Assembly: GCA_963811705.1 (NCBI GenBank)
Contig: CAWESL010000003.1
Location: 124,001-188,000 of the forward strand
DNA: 64,000 nt
Reading direction: 5' to 3'
Source: DATJPR01 sp963811705
GTDB lineage: Bacteria; Bacteroidota; Ignavibacteria; UBA10030; UBA6906
In this document: positions 26,908 to 35,654 of the stretch, one piece after another
Layout: each line of letters starts with the position of its first letter
Position numbering within the stretch: the stretch's first letter is position 1
Notes under the pieces: generated by a model
What the model saw: the letters and a program-made list of their open reading frames with translations, nothing else
Told to the model about the DNA's origin: nothing
Database searches by the model: none
Position numbers and translations under genes: made by a program

Positions 26908-26936
26908 AAAATACCAAAATCAGAGGCGGGATTCAA
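26908..26936 (-). promoter_or_regulatory. candidate sigma-70 promoter for lemA
   Basis: On the minus strand TTGAAT (26936-26931), 17 nt, then TATTTT (26913-26908). Correct spacing and position, with a leader of about 40 nt before the lemA ATG at 26862. Confidence 0.5.
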
Positions 26937-26937
26937 C

Positions 26938-26966
26938 AACAAAAGGAAGCCCGAAGGCTTCCTTTT
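26938..26966 (-). terminator. intrinsic terminator of the outer membrane protein gene
   Basis: Minus-strand RNA would read AAAGGAAGCC-TTCG-GGCTTCCTTT followed by GTTGTTG: a perfect 10-bp stem with a UUCG tetraloop and a T-rich tail. It lies 30 bp after the stop of the gene at 26997-27545. The stem is symmetric and followed by TTTT on the plus strand as well. Confidence 0.75.
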
Positions 26967-26996
26967 GTCCTTGCTGCGATGAAGGGAACCTGCAAC

Positions 26997-27545
26997 TTAC
27001 AGCTTGTAGGAAAGGCCGGCGGTAAAATAGCCTGCGCCGTAGCCAACTTCAGCAAATGCACCGAACTTTGGCGAGAAATAGTACCGTCCGCCGAGGAACG
27101 CACCGAACACCATGTAGCTCGCCGATGCGCTGGTGAAATACGGCTGGGACTGACTGCCGTTCCACGATGCGGAAACGATGTTGTAGCCAAGGACGATGCC
27201 GCCGTACGCATCGATGTTCTTGTTGTCCTCAAGGAAATGATACGCGCCACGCGCGCCGATGAGGATGTACGTGTACTTCCAGCTGTAGCCATATCCGAAG
27301 TCGTCGGTCGAGCTGGCATATGCTGCGATGCCGCCGATGGAGATCTTCGGTACGTCGAGGCCGTAGTCGAAGCCAAGGCTGATCGGTACGCCGCCTGTGC
27401 CGTACACGCCGGCGAGACCAAAACCGACGCCCAAAGAGACCACTTTGTCGCCTTTGTTGTAGGCATTAGACTGGGCATACATCGGGGTTGCCACCAACAG
27501 CGAAACACAAAGCAACATCGCAAGGATTGCAAGCAATTGTTTCAT
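26997..27545 (-). CDS. outer membrane beta-barrel protein
   Basis: A 182-residue exported protein. The signal peptide MKQLLAILAMLLCVSLLVATPMYAQ is followed by alternating hydrophobic/aromatic strands rich in Gly, Tyr and Ser (VVSLGVGFGLAGVYG, VPISLGFDYGLD, ISIGGIAAYAS, YSWKYTYILIGARGAYHFL, DAYGGIVLGYNIVSA, YMVFGAFLGGRYYFSPKFGAFAEVGYGAGYFTAGLSYKL). About eight strands and a C-terminal aromatic-Lys-Leu end suggest an OmpX/OmpW-like small barrel. Function unknown. It has its own promoter (27677-27705), SD AAGGGA and terminator, hence a single-gene unit, probably well expressed. Confidence 0.85.
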   Translation of the reverse strand: MKQLLAILAMLLCVSLLVATPMYAQSNAYNKGDKVVSLGVGFGLAGVYGTGGVPISLGFDYGLDVPKISIGGIAAYASSTDDFGYGYSWKYTYILIGARGAYHFLEDNKNIDAYGGIVLGYNIVSASWNGSQSQPYFTSASASYMVFGAFLGGRYYFSPKFGAFAEVGYGAGYFTAGLSYKL

Positions 27546-27676
27546 TGCAATTTCCCTTCGGGAACGTGAGATGTTATTGATTTTGTTACTTCGAAACGCG
27601 ACTACGCCTGACCTTATCACCCACGCGCATCAGCCCACGGAAGGACAGGGTTTCCCCCCTTGAATGAGGTTGCCCT

Positions 27677-27705
27677 ATAGTAATGAAAATTATGAGATAT
27701 GTCAA
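27677..27705 (-). promoter_or_regulatory. sigma-70-type promoter of the beta-barrel gene
   Basis: Minus strand TTGACA (27705-27700), 17-nt spacer, TACTAT (27682-27677). Near-consensus boxes give a start near 27670 and a leader of about 125 nt. It is divergent from the riboswitch promoter, the two -35 boxes being only 12 bp apart. Confidence 0.7.
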
Positions 27706-27717
27706 GAATGAACCTGC

Positions 27718-27746
27718 TTGACTGAAGTCGATCGAATTCGTATCAT
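27718..27746 (+). promoter_or_regulatory. promoter of the SAM-riboswitch / metB-like unit
   Basis: Plus strand TTGACT (27718-27723), 17-nt spacer, TATCAT (27741-27746). It places the start near 27753, about 20 nt before the first riboswitch stem. Confidence 0.7.
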
Positions 27747-27773
27747 ATTTCGAGCGATGCACCCCAATCGCAT

Positions 27774-27884
27774 TCTTATCAAGAACGGCCGAGGGAACAG
27801 GCCCGAGGACGCCGTAGCAACCGGTTCTGTGCGACAAGCACGAACCCAGGTGCTAACTCCTGCCCCATGCGGGGAAAGATGAGT
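27774..27884 (+). promoter_or_regulatory. SAM-I (S-box) riboswitch
   Basis: The plus strand carries the S-box consensus blocks in order: CTTATC (P1 5' strand, 27775-27780), AGAACGGCCGAGGGAACAGG then CCCGAGGACGCCGTAGCAACC, GGTGCTAACTCCTGC (27849-27863), a P4 hairpin CCCCATGCGGGG and the P1 3' strand GATGAG (27879-27884). It lies between a good promoter and a terminator hairpin in front of a methionine-pathway gene. Expected behaviour: SAM binding stabilises P1 and allows the terminator to form, turning the gene off. Assignment by consensus recall; very distinctive. Confidence 0.93.
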
Positions 27885-27907
27885 AGAAGATGCAGATATC
27901 TTCCAAT

Positions 27908-27940
27908 GCCTCTTCTGATCATCAGAAGGGGCGTTTTTTT
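27908..27940 (+). terminator. riboswitch-controlled attenuator terminator
   Basis: GCCTCTTCTGA-TCA-TCAGAAGGGGC (27908-27932) forms an 11-bp stem (one G-T pair) followed by G and seven Ts (27934-27940). It stands between the SAM-I aptamer and the metB-like start, as expected for transcription attenuation. Confidence 0.88.
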
Positions 27941-27959
27941 ACAACAATGGAGGATCTGC

Positions 27960-29099
27960 ATGCGCTTTTCCACCCTCACCATCCACGCCGGAGTCGACAA
28001 GGATTCGGCTTTCAACAGCGTTACCACCCCCCTGTACCAGACGTCCACTTTTCGCTTTCTGGAACCTGGGAAGACCTCCGGCTACGACTATACCCGGACA
28101 GCCAATCCCACCAGGGCGGCGCTCGAAGAAAACATTGCGGCGCTCGAAGGAGGAACCACGGCGGCAGCCGTCGCGACAGGAATGGCCGCAGTCACCACCG
28201 CACTCCATTTCTTGAAATCGGGCGATCATATCCTCTGCACTCATGACTGCTACGGCGGGACCGAACGTCTCTTTCGCGCCTACCAGGAGACATTCGGGAT
28301 CGCGATCGAATGGGTCGACATGGCGGATCTCGCGAACGTCCGGAAGGCGATGCGCCCCACAACACGCGCCCTCTGGATCGAAACCCCGAGCAACCCGCTT
28401 CTCAGGATCATCGACATCGCAGCACTCACCAACCTCGCCCACGAGAACGGTGCTCTGGCGTTCGTCGACAACACGTTCCTCTCCCCCTATTTCCAGCGAC
28501 CGTTTGAATTCGGTGTCGATGTTATCGTCCATTCAACGACAAAATACCTGAACGGCCATAGCGATGTCGTCGGCGGTGCGGTCGTCGTTCGATCTCAACC
28601 CCATTCCGAGAAACTCCGGTTCCTCTCGAATGCCCTCGGCCAGGGCGCTTCCCCCTTCGACTGCTGGCTTGTCCTCCGCGGCATAAAGACGCTCGTCCCG
28701 CGAATGAAAGCGCACGAACACAACGCCGCCACGGTCGCGGAATACCTTGCACGACATAAGAACGTCTCAAAGGTCTACTATCCCGGACTGGCAAGCCACC
28801 CCGGACACGAGCTCGCGAAACGTCAACAGAGAGGATTTGGTGGTATGGTGTCCTTTGAGGTCGATGGGAGCGAACGTGAGGTGAACCATGTCCTCCGAAC
28901 CATGAGGGTCTTCACGCTCGCGGAATCGCTGGGAGGCGTCGAATCGCTCGTCGAGCATCCGGTGACGATGAGCCACGGGTCAATGCAACCTTCCCGGCGG
29001 GAGGCGGCCGGAATCAATGCGAGGGTGATCCGACTGTCTGTGGGAATCGAAGACGAAGCGGATCTTATCGAAGATCTCGACAATGCGCTGAAGTTCTAG
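27960..29099 (+). CDS. metB: cystathionine gamma-synthase-like PLP enzyme
   Basis: A 379-residue enzyme of the Cys/Met-metabolism PLP family. PLP lysine K195 sits in VIVHSTTKYLNGHSDVVGG; other conserved pieces are YDYTRTANPTRAALEENIAALEGG, THDCYGGTERLF, IETPSNPLLRIIDI, AFVDNTFLSP and FTLAESLGGVESLVEHP. The whole resembles MetB, which joins O-acyl-homoserine and cysteine to cystathionine, but gamma-lyases and O-acetylhomoserine sulfhydrylases share these motifs. The SAM-I riboswitch in its leader supports a biosynthetic (methionine) role. ATG 27960 has GGAGG at 7 nt; an in-frame extension to 27867 would lie inside the riboswitch and is rejected. Confidence 0.92.
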   Translation: MRFSTLTIHAGVDKDSAFNSVTTPLYQTSTFRFLEPGKTSGYDYTRTANPTRAALEENIAALEGGTTAAAVATGMAAVTTALHFLKSGDHILCTHDCYGGTERLFRAYQETFGIAIEWVDMADLANVRKAMRPTTRALWIETPSNPLLRIIDIAALTNLAHENGALAFVDNTFLSPYFQRPFEFGVDVIVHSTTKYLNGHSDVVGGAVVVRSQPHSEKLRFLSNALGQGASPFDCWLVLRGIKTLVPRMKAHEHNAATVAEYLARHKNVSKVYYPGLASHPGHELAKRQQRGFGGMVSFEVDGSEREVNHVLRTMRVFTLAESLGGVESLVEHPVTMSHGSMQPSRREAAGINARVIRLSVGIEDEADLIEDLDNALKF

Positions 29100-29120
29100 C
29101 TGACCTTTTCCCCGCTTCGC

Positions 29121-30929
29121 TTACGGATAGTCCGGCGCCCGTACTCCCTGGAGGGAATCGTGACGCCCGCCCATCATGTCAAACACCACGACCTCGTTAG
29201 TGCCTTCGCGGAGCCACACGCCGGGCACGTACAACTTGTGCTGCGGGCCTGCATTCCAGAACCTGCCGATGTTTTTCCCGTTCACCCAGACCACACCTTC
29301 GCCCCAGGAGGACATGTCAAGAAAGGTGTCCCCCGTCTTCGTAAGGGAAAACATTCCCCGATAAAATGCCGGCAGGGGAAGAGTGTCGACCGTATGGTAC
29401 CGGATGGCGCCACGGTACGATCCTTCGAATGGCAGCGTGTAGACGTTCCAGTTCATCAGGGTAATGCCATTCAGTGTCACGCGTTCCGTAATCCCTTTTC
29501 TGTCGAGCAGGTGCGCGCCAAAGTTCACCCTTCCGAGCGCACACACCAGGATATCGAGCCGGGAAGATTTCCGATCCGCTTGCGGAATCTCTATGGACGT
29601 GTGCCCCTTGGTCCGATCGACCGTTCCGATGATGGTTCCGTCAAGCATGACGAGTGCGAGGTCGTGCGGTTCCGTGATCGTGAGCGTGCCGGACCGGGGG
29701 CCGATAAGAGTCGTTCGATAAAGGATGTATCCATACGATTGCCCGAAATGCTCCATGCTGTAGATCTGGGCAGTACGGACTGCGCGGGGAAGGTTTTCAA
29801 GCAGCAACGCGGACTGCTGCAATTGCACAGGACCGACACCGATCAACGGCCGGGGCGGTGAGGGCGACATACCGACGGTGTCCTCCGCAAGGACCCGGCG
29901 AATGGCAAAGTACTTTGCCCGCGGCCTTCCCGTTTCATCGATGGGCGCATCGTAGTCGTAGCTCGTAACGTCGGGTTCGAATGCTTTTGTATAGTTGGCT
30001 CCCGCCATCCAGCCGAAGTTCGTCCCCCCGTGCGCCATATACAGGTTGAACGATTTGCCGGAATTCACCATCCACGCAATCTCTTCGAGTTGATTCTTCG
30101 TGTCCGCGGTCCCCCACAGAGAATCGCCCCAGTGGGTGAACCAACCGCACCAGTATTCGCCGCACATTTCCGGGATGGCAGTCCGGAACGCCTCAAGCTC
30201 CCGGAACGCGCCTTTCGCGCCGCCGCCAAAGTTCACCACGGGAACAATGCCGGGAATCGTTCCTGCCTCGAGAAGGCTCTTCGCGGGACCGTCCGATGTG
30301 TAGAACGGAACGGTGAATCCCGCCTCCCTCAGATACCGAGCGATCGTCCGCGTGTAGGCCGTGTCATTTCCGTAACTCCCATACTCGTTCTCGACCTGGA
30401 CCATAATAATCGGCCCGCCGCGATCGATCTGGAGCGGAACGAGTTCTTTCGCCAAACGGTTGATGTAGCGCTTGACCGCCTTCATATACTGCGGGTCCAT
30501 GCACCGGACACGGATATCGGGGTCCTTCAGAAGCCACGCGGGAAGTCCGCCGAAATCCCACTCGGAACACACATAGGGTCCGGGCCGGATCAGCACATTC
30601 AGCCCCTCCCGCTGGGCAGTCCGAACAAACTCTGCAACGTTCTTATCCCCCGCAAAATCCCATTGACCCGGTTCCGGTTCGTGCGCATTCCAGAAGATGT
30701 AAGTGCAAACGGTGTTGAGACCCATCGCGTGCACGGTGTGAAGCCGTTCACGCCAGTACTCGTGCGGTACGCGGATATAATGGATCTCTCCCGAGTGAAT
30801 GATGAACGGCTTGCCATCGAGAAGGAACGTTGAACCGGCAATCCTGAAGGAACCCGTTGCCGCGAACGTGAAGTGTCCGGGGTGAAGAAACAGGAGGAAG
30901 ATCAGAGGGAGGCAAGCAGATCTCTTCAT
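29121..30929 (-). CDS. GH35 beta-galactosidase, exported
   Basis: A 602-residue glycoside hydrolase family 35 enzyme removing terminal beta-galactosyl residues with retention. Signal peptide MKRSACLPLIFLLFLHPGHFTFAA. The TIM-barrel opens FLLDGKPFIIHSGEIHYIRVP and contains YIFWNAHEPEPGQWDF, LIRPGPYVCSEWDFGGLPAWLL, acid/base E180 in MVQVENEYGSYG and nucleophile E258 in PEMCGEYWCGWFTHWGD. C-terminal beta-sandwich domains follow (YILYRTTLIGP; WGEGVVWVNGKNIGRFW). The GGTNFGWMAGA loop is typical. The ATG at 30929 (SD GGAGAAAG) lies 28 bp after the TatD-rSAM gene, so it is the last gene of a housekeeping run. Role: use of galactosides from outside the cell. Confidence 0.95.
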   Translation of the reverse strand: MKRSACLPLIFLLFLHPGHFTFAATGSFRIAGSTFLLDGKPFIIHSGEIHYIRVPHEYWRERLHTVHAMGLNTVCTYIFWNAHEPEPGQWDFAGDKNVAEFVRTAQREGLNVLIRPGPYVCSEWDFGGLPAWLLKDPDIRVRCMDPQYMKAVKRYINRLAKELVPLQIDRGGPIIMVQVENEYGSYGNDTAYTRTIARYLREAGFTVPFYTSDGPAKSLLEAGTIPGIVPVVNFGGGAKGAFRELEAFRTAIPEMCGEYWCGWFTHWGDSLWGTADTKNQLEEIAWMVNSGKSFNLYMAHGGTNFGWMAGANYTKAFEPDVTSYDYDAPIDETGRPRAKYFAIRRVLAEDTVGMSPSPPRPLIGVGPVQLQQSALLLENLPRAVRTAQIYSMEHFGQSYGYILYRTTLIGPRSGTLTITEPHDLALVMLDGTIIGTVDRTKGHTSIEIPQADRKSSRLDILVCALGRVNFGAHLLDRKGITERVTLNGITLMNWNVYTLPFEGSYRGAIRYHTVDTLPLPAFYRGMFSLTKTGDTFLDMSSWGEGVVWVNGKNIGRFWNAGPQHKLYVPGVWLREGTNEVVVFDMMGGRHDSLQGVRAPDYP

Positions 30930-30957
30930 CGGGCTTTCTCCGAGAGTATGCGGGGGC

Positions 30958-32358
30958 TCAGAAATAGGGGCGAACAGAAAACTCTGCGCCGATTTCACGG
31001 GCGATGGTCATTGCCCGGGGCTTCTCCACTTCCGGCAAATCCACGATCGTCAGGACGACTCGCGGGAATCGTTTCACCGATTCACGGGCAAAGTCCAGCA
31101 TTGCGGCGAAGAACGTCGCGCCATTGAGGCGCATAATCCTGCCGTACTCTTCAGGATCGGTCGCATTCAGACTGATCGAAATCGCGTCGATCAATCCGAC
31201 CAATTCCGGAAGGATGTCCCGTTTGTTAATAACGTTGCCGTGACCGTTCGTGTTAAGCCGGGTCTTGCCCCCGCGGTCTTTGACCCAGCGCGCAATGGTC
31301 TTCATCTCTTCCAACCGGATCGTCGGCTCGCCGTATCCGCAGAAGACAATCTCCTTATATCGCGTCGGATCCTCGATTTCGGCAATAACCTCTTCCGGCG
31401 TCGGCTCCTTGTCAATTTTCAAATTGATTCCCTTCACGATGGCCTCGCCGGAACGATCGCAGAAAATGCAATCGGCATTGCAGCGGATCGTCAGGTTCAC
31501 ATAGAGCGCATCGCGCAGAGCATAGGTGAAGCGGGGTTCGCCGAGCGAACCGATGCCGAAGAGTTTCAGGGCCGCATAGTTCGTCGCCCGCCCGACATCC
31601 GCAACGGAAAGGCCTTGAAGCTCGGCGATCGCACGGGCGATGAGCGGGATGTTAGCCGGTTCATTTCTGGAGCCGCGCAAGGGAACGGGAGCGAGGTACG
31701 GACTGTCGGTCTCGAGAAGGATGTGCTCGATGGGGATGGCGGACGCCACTTCTTTCGCATGGCCGCTGTTCTTGAAGGTCACAATCCCCGGGAACGATAT
31801 CGAAAAGCCCAGCGTGAGAAGACGCCAGGCGGTCTGGAGATCGCCCGGATAACAGTGGAAAACCCCTTTGGGTTGCGGGTACCGCGAGACGGAGGTCTGA
31901 TCCTCACGCCATGGTCTGTCTGCTTCGATCACCTCTTCGACGATGGAGAGCGTCTGGTCCATCGATTCGCGTGTGTGGATGACGACGGGGAGGTTTCGTT
32001 CGCGGGCAAGGATCAATTGCTCGCGGAAGATCTTCTCCTGCACGTCCCGAGGCGAGTAGTCGTAATGAAAGTCAAGCCCGATTTCCCCTATTGCGACGAC
32101 CTTCGGGGAAAGCGAGAGATCCTGAAGATCCCGCAGCATGCGATCGTCCGCCTTCGATGCCTCATGTGGATGCACACCCACGCAAGCATACACGGATTCG
32201 TATCGCGACGCAAGCTCGACCGCCCGACGGGAATCCTCGATCGTTGTCCCCGGACAAACGATCGCCTGAACGCCGGCATCGAGCGCCTTCCGGATCACGA
32301 GATCTCTGTCCGCGTCGAATTCCTTCGCCGTCAGATGGCAATGAGAATCAATGAACAT
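30958..32358 (-). CDS. TatD-type nuclease fused to a radical SAM domain
   Basis: A 466-residue fusion. Residues 1-268 are a TatD metal-dependent deoxyribonuclease with ligands H6 and H8 (IDSHCHLT), E92 (AIGEIGLDFHYD), H128 (PVVIHTRES), H168 (GVFHCYPGD) and D218 (LLETDSPYLAP). Residues 280-466 form a small radical SAM domain with the CX3CX2C cluster C293/C297/C300 in TIRCNADCIFCDRSG and the GYGEPTIR SAM-binding motif (GGE-like). The TatD-linked radical SAM family is known as separate or fused proteins, but the reaction is unknown. It sits 66 bp downstream of metG and 28 bp upstream of the GH35 gene, same strand. Confidence 0.93.
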   Translation of the reverse strand: MFIDSHCHLTAKEFDADRDLVIRKALDAGVQAIVCPGTTIEDSRRAVELASRYESVYACVGVHPHEASKADDRMLRDLQDLSLSPKVVAIGEIGLDFHYDYSPRDVQEKIFREQLILARERNLPVVIHTRESMDQTLSIVEEVIEADRPWREDQTSVSRYPQPKGVFHCYPGDLQTAWRLLTLGFSISFPGIVTFKNSGHAKEVASAIPIEHILLETDSPYLAPVPLRGSRNEPANIPLIARAIAELQGLSVADVGRATNYAALKLFGIGSLGEPRFTYALRDALYVNLTIRCNADCIFCDRSGEAIVKGINLKIDKEPTPEEVIAEIEDPTRYKEIVFCGYGEPTIRLEEMKTIARWVKDRGGKTRLNTNGHGNVINKRDILPELVGLIDAISISLNATDPEEYGRIMRLNGATFFAAMLDFARESVKRFPRVVLTIVDLPEVEKPRAMTIAREIGAEFSVRPYF

Positions 32359-32424
32359 TCGACCGTCCCCACTCCTTCACAGGAATATTCTTCCTCCTGT
32401 CCCGATCAAACACTGGACCCACCC

Positions 32425-34500
32425 TCATCGCACCTTGCTCCCGCTGTCGATATCGCCTTTCGGACTGACGAGGAGCAATTTGCCGCTTTCGTCCGACGCC
32501 GCAAGGACCATCCCGCGTGACTCCTGTCCCATCAGGGTTGCGGGCTGAAGGTTGTACACGACCACCACCGACAGCCCGGGGAGCGTCTCCGGCTGATAAT
32601 GTTGGGCGATCCCCGCCACGATGGTCCTTCGTTCCGTCCCGATTTCCACTTCGAGTTTCAGCAGCTTCTTCGACTTCGGGACGGGCTCAGCCGTGAGAAT
32701 CCTTGCCACGCGGAGGTCGAGCTTCTTGAAGTCGTCGATGGTTGCCAGCGGCGTCACAGAATCCGTTGATTGCGCCGGCGGCGTTTTTCCGTCGTCAGGT
32801 TGACCCAGCATGGACAGCTCCTTTGCGATTGTTGCATCTTCAATTTTTGTGAACAGGATCCGGGGAATTCCCAGTCGATGGCCGGCGGGAATGGGACGTT
32901 CCCCGCCGCTCTCCCACGGTTGCTCTTCCGGGCTTCCCTCGAGGTTGAGCATGGTCCAGATGGCCCTCGAGGATTCCGGGATCACCGGGGAGGCGACGAT
33001 GGCAAGCGCACGTGCCACCTGGACACTGAGATTGATCGTCGTGGCACACCGCGCGCGGTCTGTCTTGGCGGATTTCCACGGCTCACTGTCGTTGAAATAT
33101 TTGTTCGCCGCACGGGCGAGGTTCATCATTTCATTTACGCCATCGCGGAAATGGTAGCGCTCGAATCGTTCCGCAACAGTCGCGGGAGTCCGTTCCAGGA
33201 CGGCCAGCAACGTCTGTTCGAGCGCGCCGTCCGCCCCCCGTTCAGGAACGACGCCGTCGAAATTCCGCACTGCGAACGCAAGCGCACGGTTGATGAAGTT
33301 GCCCAGGATATCGGCCAGCTCGCTGTTCGTCTTCGCCTGGAATTCCTTCCAGAAAAAGTCGGAATCGCGCGACTCCGGCAGGGAAACCGCGAGGTAGTAC
33401 CGAAGGGTATCGGCGGGATACCGGTCGAGAAAATCCTGGACGTCGATCCCCCACCCCCTGCTCTTCGAGAACTTCTGCCCTTCGAAATTAAGAAACTCGT
33501 TCGCCGGGACGTTTGCGGGGAGAACGTATTGCTCCCTGCCGCCGTCGTTCCACGCCATGAGCATCGCCGGGAACACGATACAATGAAACACCACATTGTC
33601 TTTGCCGATGAATGCAACATACTTTGTCTCAGGATCAATCCAGAACCGCTTCCAGGCATCCGGGTCACCGTGTTGCTCGGCCCATTCGCGCGTCGAGGAA
33701 ATATAGCCCAGCACGGCGTCAAACCAGACATAGATGACCTTCCGCTCGTACCCCTTCAATGGAACCCGAACCCCCCAGTCAAGGTCGCGCGTGACGGCGC
33801 GATCCTGCAATCCGTCTTTGAACCATCCGCGGCAGTACTGGAGCACGTTCTCCTTCCACTCCTCCTTCGTGCCGGCATCCTGAATGTAGTCCTCAAGTCG
33901 TTGTTGATAAGCGCCGAGAGGAAAGTACCAGTGCGATGTTTCCTTGACGACGGGGGTTTTGCCGGTGATCTTGCTGCGCGGGTTGATGAGTTCCATCGGG
34001 TTCAGGAACGTCCCGCATTTTTCGCATTGGTCGCCGCGCGCATCCGGGTTCGAACAAACGGGACAGGTCCCCTCAACATAGCGATCCGGAAGGAACATCC
34101 CCGCTTCGTTGTCATAAAACTGCTTCTCCTGCTTCTCGCGAAGGATGCCCCGCTTGTGAAATTCCAGAAAGAACTCCTGGGCGGTGCGGTGGTGAAGGGG
34201 CAGGGACGTCCTCGAGTAGTTGTCGAAGCTCATTCCGAAGCGGCGGAAGGCTTCCTTGTTCATGGCGTGATACCGGTCGACGACCGCCTGCGGGGTCGTC
34301 CCCTGCTTGTCCGCCGTGATGGTGATGGGGACGCCGTGCTCATCGGAACCGCACATGAAAACGATCTCCCTGCCGCGAAGGCGCTGGTAACGGACGTAGA
34401 GATCCGCCGGGAGATATGCGCCCGAAAGATGGCCGAGATGGATCGGCCCGTTGGCATAGGGAAGGGCCGCGGTGACAAGTATGCGTTTCGGTTCGGTCAT
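32425..34500 (-). CDS. metG: methionyl-tRNA synthetase
   Basis: A 691-residue class I synthetase charging tRNA-Met. The HIGH motif is HLGH in PYANGPIHLGHLSGAY; the zinc-binding knuckles are CPVCSNPDARGDQCEKCG; KMSKS is KFSKSRGWGID; the anticodon-binding helical domain follows. The C-terminal OB-fold tRNA-binding domain (DDFKKLDLRVARILTAEPVPKSKKLLKLEV...MGQESRGMVLAA) is attached, giving the long homodimeric form. ATG 34500 has ATGGAGG upstream and overlaps the holB stop by ATGA. Complete and unremarkable. Confidence 0.98.
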   Translation of the reverse strand: MTEPKRILVTAALPYANGPIHLGHLSGAYLPADLYVRYQRLRGREIVFMCGSDEHGVPITITADKQGTTPQAVVDRYHAMNKEAFRRFGMSFDNYSRTSLPLHHRTAQEFFLEFHKRGILREKQEKQFYDNEAGMFLPDRYVEGTCPVCSNPDARGDQCEKCGTFLNPMELINPRSKITGKTPVVKETSHWYFPLGAYQQRLEDYIQDAGTKEEWKENVLQYCRGWFKDGLQDRAVTRDLDWGVRVPLKGYERKVIYVWFDAVLGYISSTREWAEQHGDPDAWKRFWIDPETKYVAFIGKDNVVFHCIVFPAMLMAWNDGGREQYVLPANVPANEFLNFEGQKFSKSRGWGIDVQDFLDRYPADTLRYYLAVSLPESRDSDFFWKEFQAKTNSELADILGNFINRALAFAVRNFDGVVPERGADGALEQTLLAVLERTPATVAERFERYHFRDGVNEMMNLARAANKYFNDSEPWKSAKTDRARCATTINLSVQVARALAIVASPVIPESSRAIWTMLNLEGSPEEQPWESGGERPIPAGHRLGIPRILFTKIEDATIAKELSMLGQPDDGKTPPAQSTDSVTPLATIDDFKKLDLRVARILTAEPVPKSKKLLKLEVEIGTERRTIVAGIAQHYQPETLPGLSVVVVYNLQPATLMGQESRGMVLAASDESGKLLLVSPKGDIDSGSKVR

Positions 34501-35654
34501 GACGCCTCCATGGAAACAAGGCTCCCGGGATGCCCGAGCGGTGCCGTCGGAATCGCCGACCTCAAGAGCAGGACCAGATTGATAAGAAGAAGCTTGGGAT
34601 GGATGTTCCTGTCCAGCAGCGAGAGGGCGCGCTCGATGCCGCCGAGCACCCGCGGCAGGTCGGCCTCCGGAAATTTCGCAATGAACTTCGCAAGATCTTC
34701 GGCCTGGTCCTGATTGATGACGGTTCCCCCCGACATGAGGACCATGGCGTCGCGACACCACATCAACAGCAGGAGAAGAAATCTCCGGTAGAGTTCCTTT
34801 TCCTTCAGCTCCACCAGCCGGTCGATATCGTCGAATACCCCGATCAGGCTGCCGCTCAGGGCAAGCCGCACAAACTGCACGACGTCGCGTCTCGCCTGCA
34901 ACAGGTCTTCGGTCAATAGACCGACGGCCCTGGTGAAGCCCCCGCCTGCCAATCGAGCGGTCACCTCCGCCTGCCCGGCAGGGACACCCCGCCGTTCCAT
35001 CAGCGCCGTTCGAATCTCCTCCTCGGTCAGCGCTTCGAATCGTATCACCTGGCAGCGCGACTGAATGGTCGGAAGGATCTGCTCGCGCCTCGCCGTCGTG
35101 AGGATGAGCAGGGTTTCGCCTGACGGTTCCTCGAGGGTTTTGAGGAGCGTATTGGACGCTTCATCGTTCATCCGCTCGGCCTGCGAGATGATCGTCACGC
35201 GCGTTCGCCGGTCCGAAGTCGTCATGGACGATTCCCGCCGGACTTCGCGGATGCTGCTGACCTTGATCACGTTTGCTCTCGGAAGAACGATCTGATGATA
35301 GGGATCGGCGCCCTTTGCCTGCAGCTCTTCCTGAATGAGATGTACGTCGGAGGGGGCGACCTTGTCCAACGGTCCGTCGTCATTGCCTTCATCCTTCCCT
35401 CTCGGGAGAGCCGTGACGAACTGCACGTCCGGGTGGCTCATCGATTGCACATGAAGACACGAGGTACAGGTCCCGCAGGCATCCTCCCCGCCGCGTTCGC
35501 AGTGGATGACCTTCGCCAGCTCGAGCGCTGTCGCATCCTTCCCCGATCCCTCCGGGCCGACAAACAGATAGGCGTGCGCCAGCCGCTGCGAGCGGATTAC
35601 GTGAAGGAAGTAATCCTTGACGCGAAGTTGGCCTATGATGTCACTCCAAGGCAT
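34497..35654 (-). CDS. holB: DNA polymerase III delta-prime subunit
   Basis: A 385-residue AAA+ clamp-loader subunit. N-terminal pattern DIIGQLRVKDYFLHVIRSQRLAHAYLFVGPEGSGKDATALELAK with Walker A GPEGSGKD, then the zinc-binding cysteines C..GEDACGTCTSC, sensor-like ERMNDEASNTLLKTLEEPSGETLLILTT and SRCQVIRFEALTEEEI. The SRC motif and LLKTLEEP are diagnostic of the delta-prime/gamma group; no tau-like C-terminal extension is present. ATG 35654 follows AGGAC at about 10 nt. Stop overlaps metG. It places replication and translation genes in one transcript. Confidence 0.94.
   Translation of the reverse strand: MPWSDIIGQLRVKDYFLHVIRSQRLAHAYLFVGPEGSGKDATALELAKVIHCERGGEDACGTCTSCLHVQSMSHPDVQFVTALPRGKDEGNDDGPLDKVAPSDVHLIQEELQAKGADPYHQIVLPRANVIKVSSIREVRRESSMTTSDRRTRVTIISQAERMNDEASNTLLKTLEEPSGETLLILTTARREQILPTIQSRCQVIRFEALTEEEIRTALMERRGVPAGQAEVTARLAGGGFTRAVGLLTEDLLQARRDVVQFVRLALSGSLIGVFDDIDRLVELKEKELYRRFLLLLLMWCRDAMVLMSGGTVINQDQAEDLAKFIAKFPEADLPRVLGGIERALSLLDRNIHPKLLLINLVLLLRSAIPTAPLGHPGSLVSMEAS

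Noticed and set aside
32770..34713. 647-codon open frame on the plus strand
   Set aside because: Antisense to metG; no SD, no motif, biased composition.
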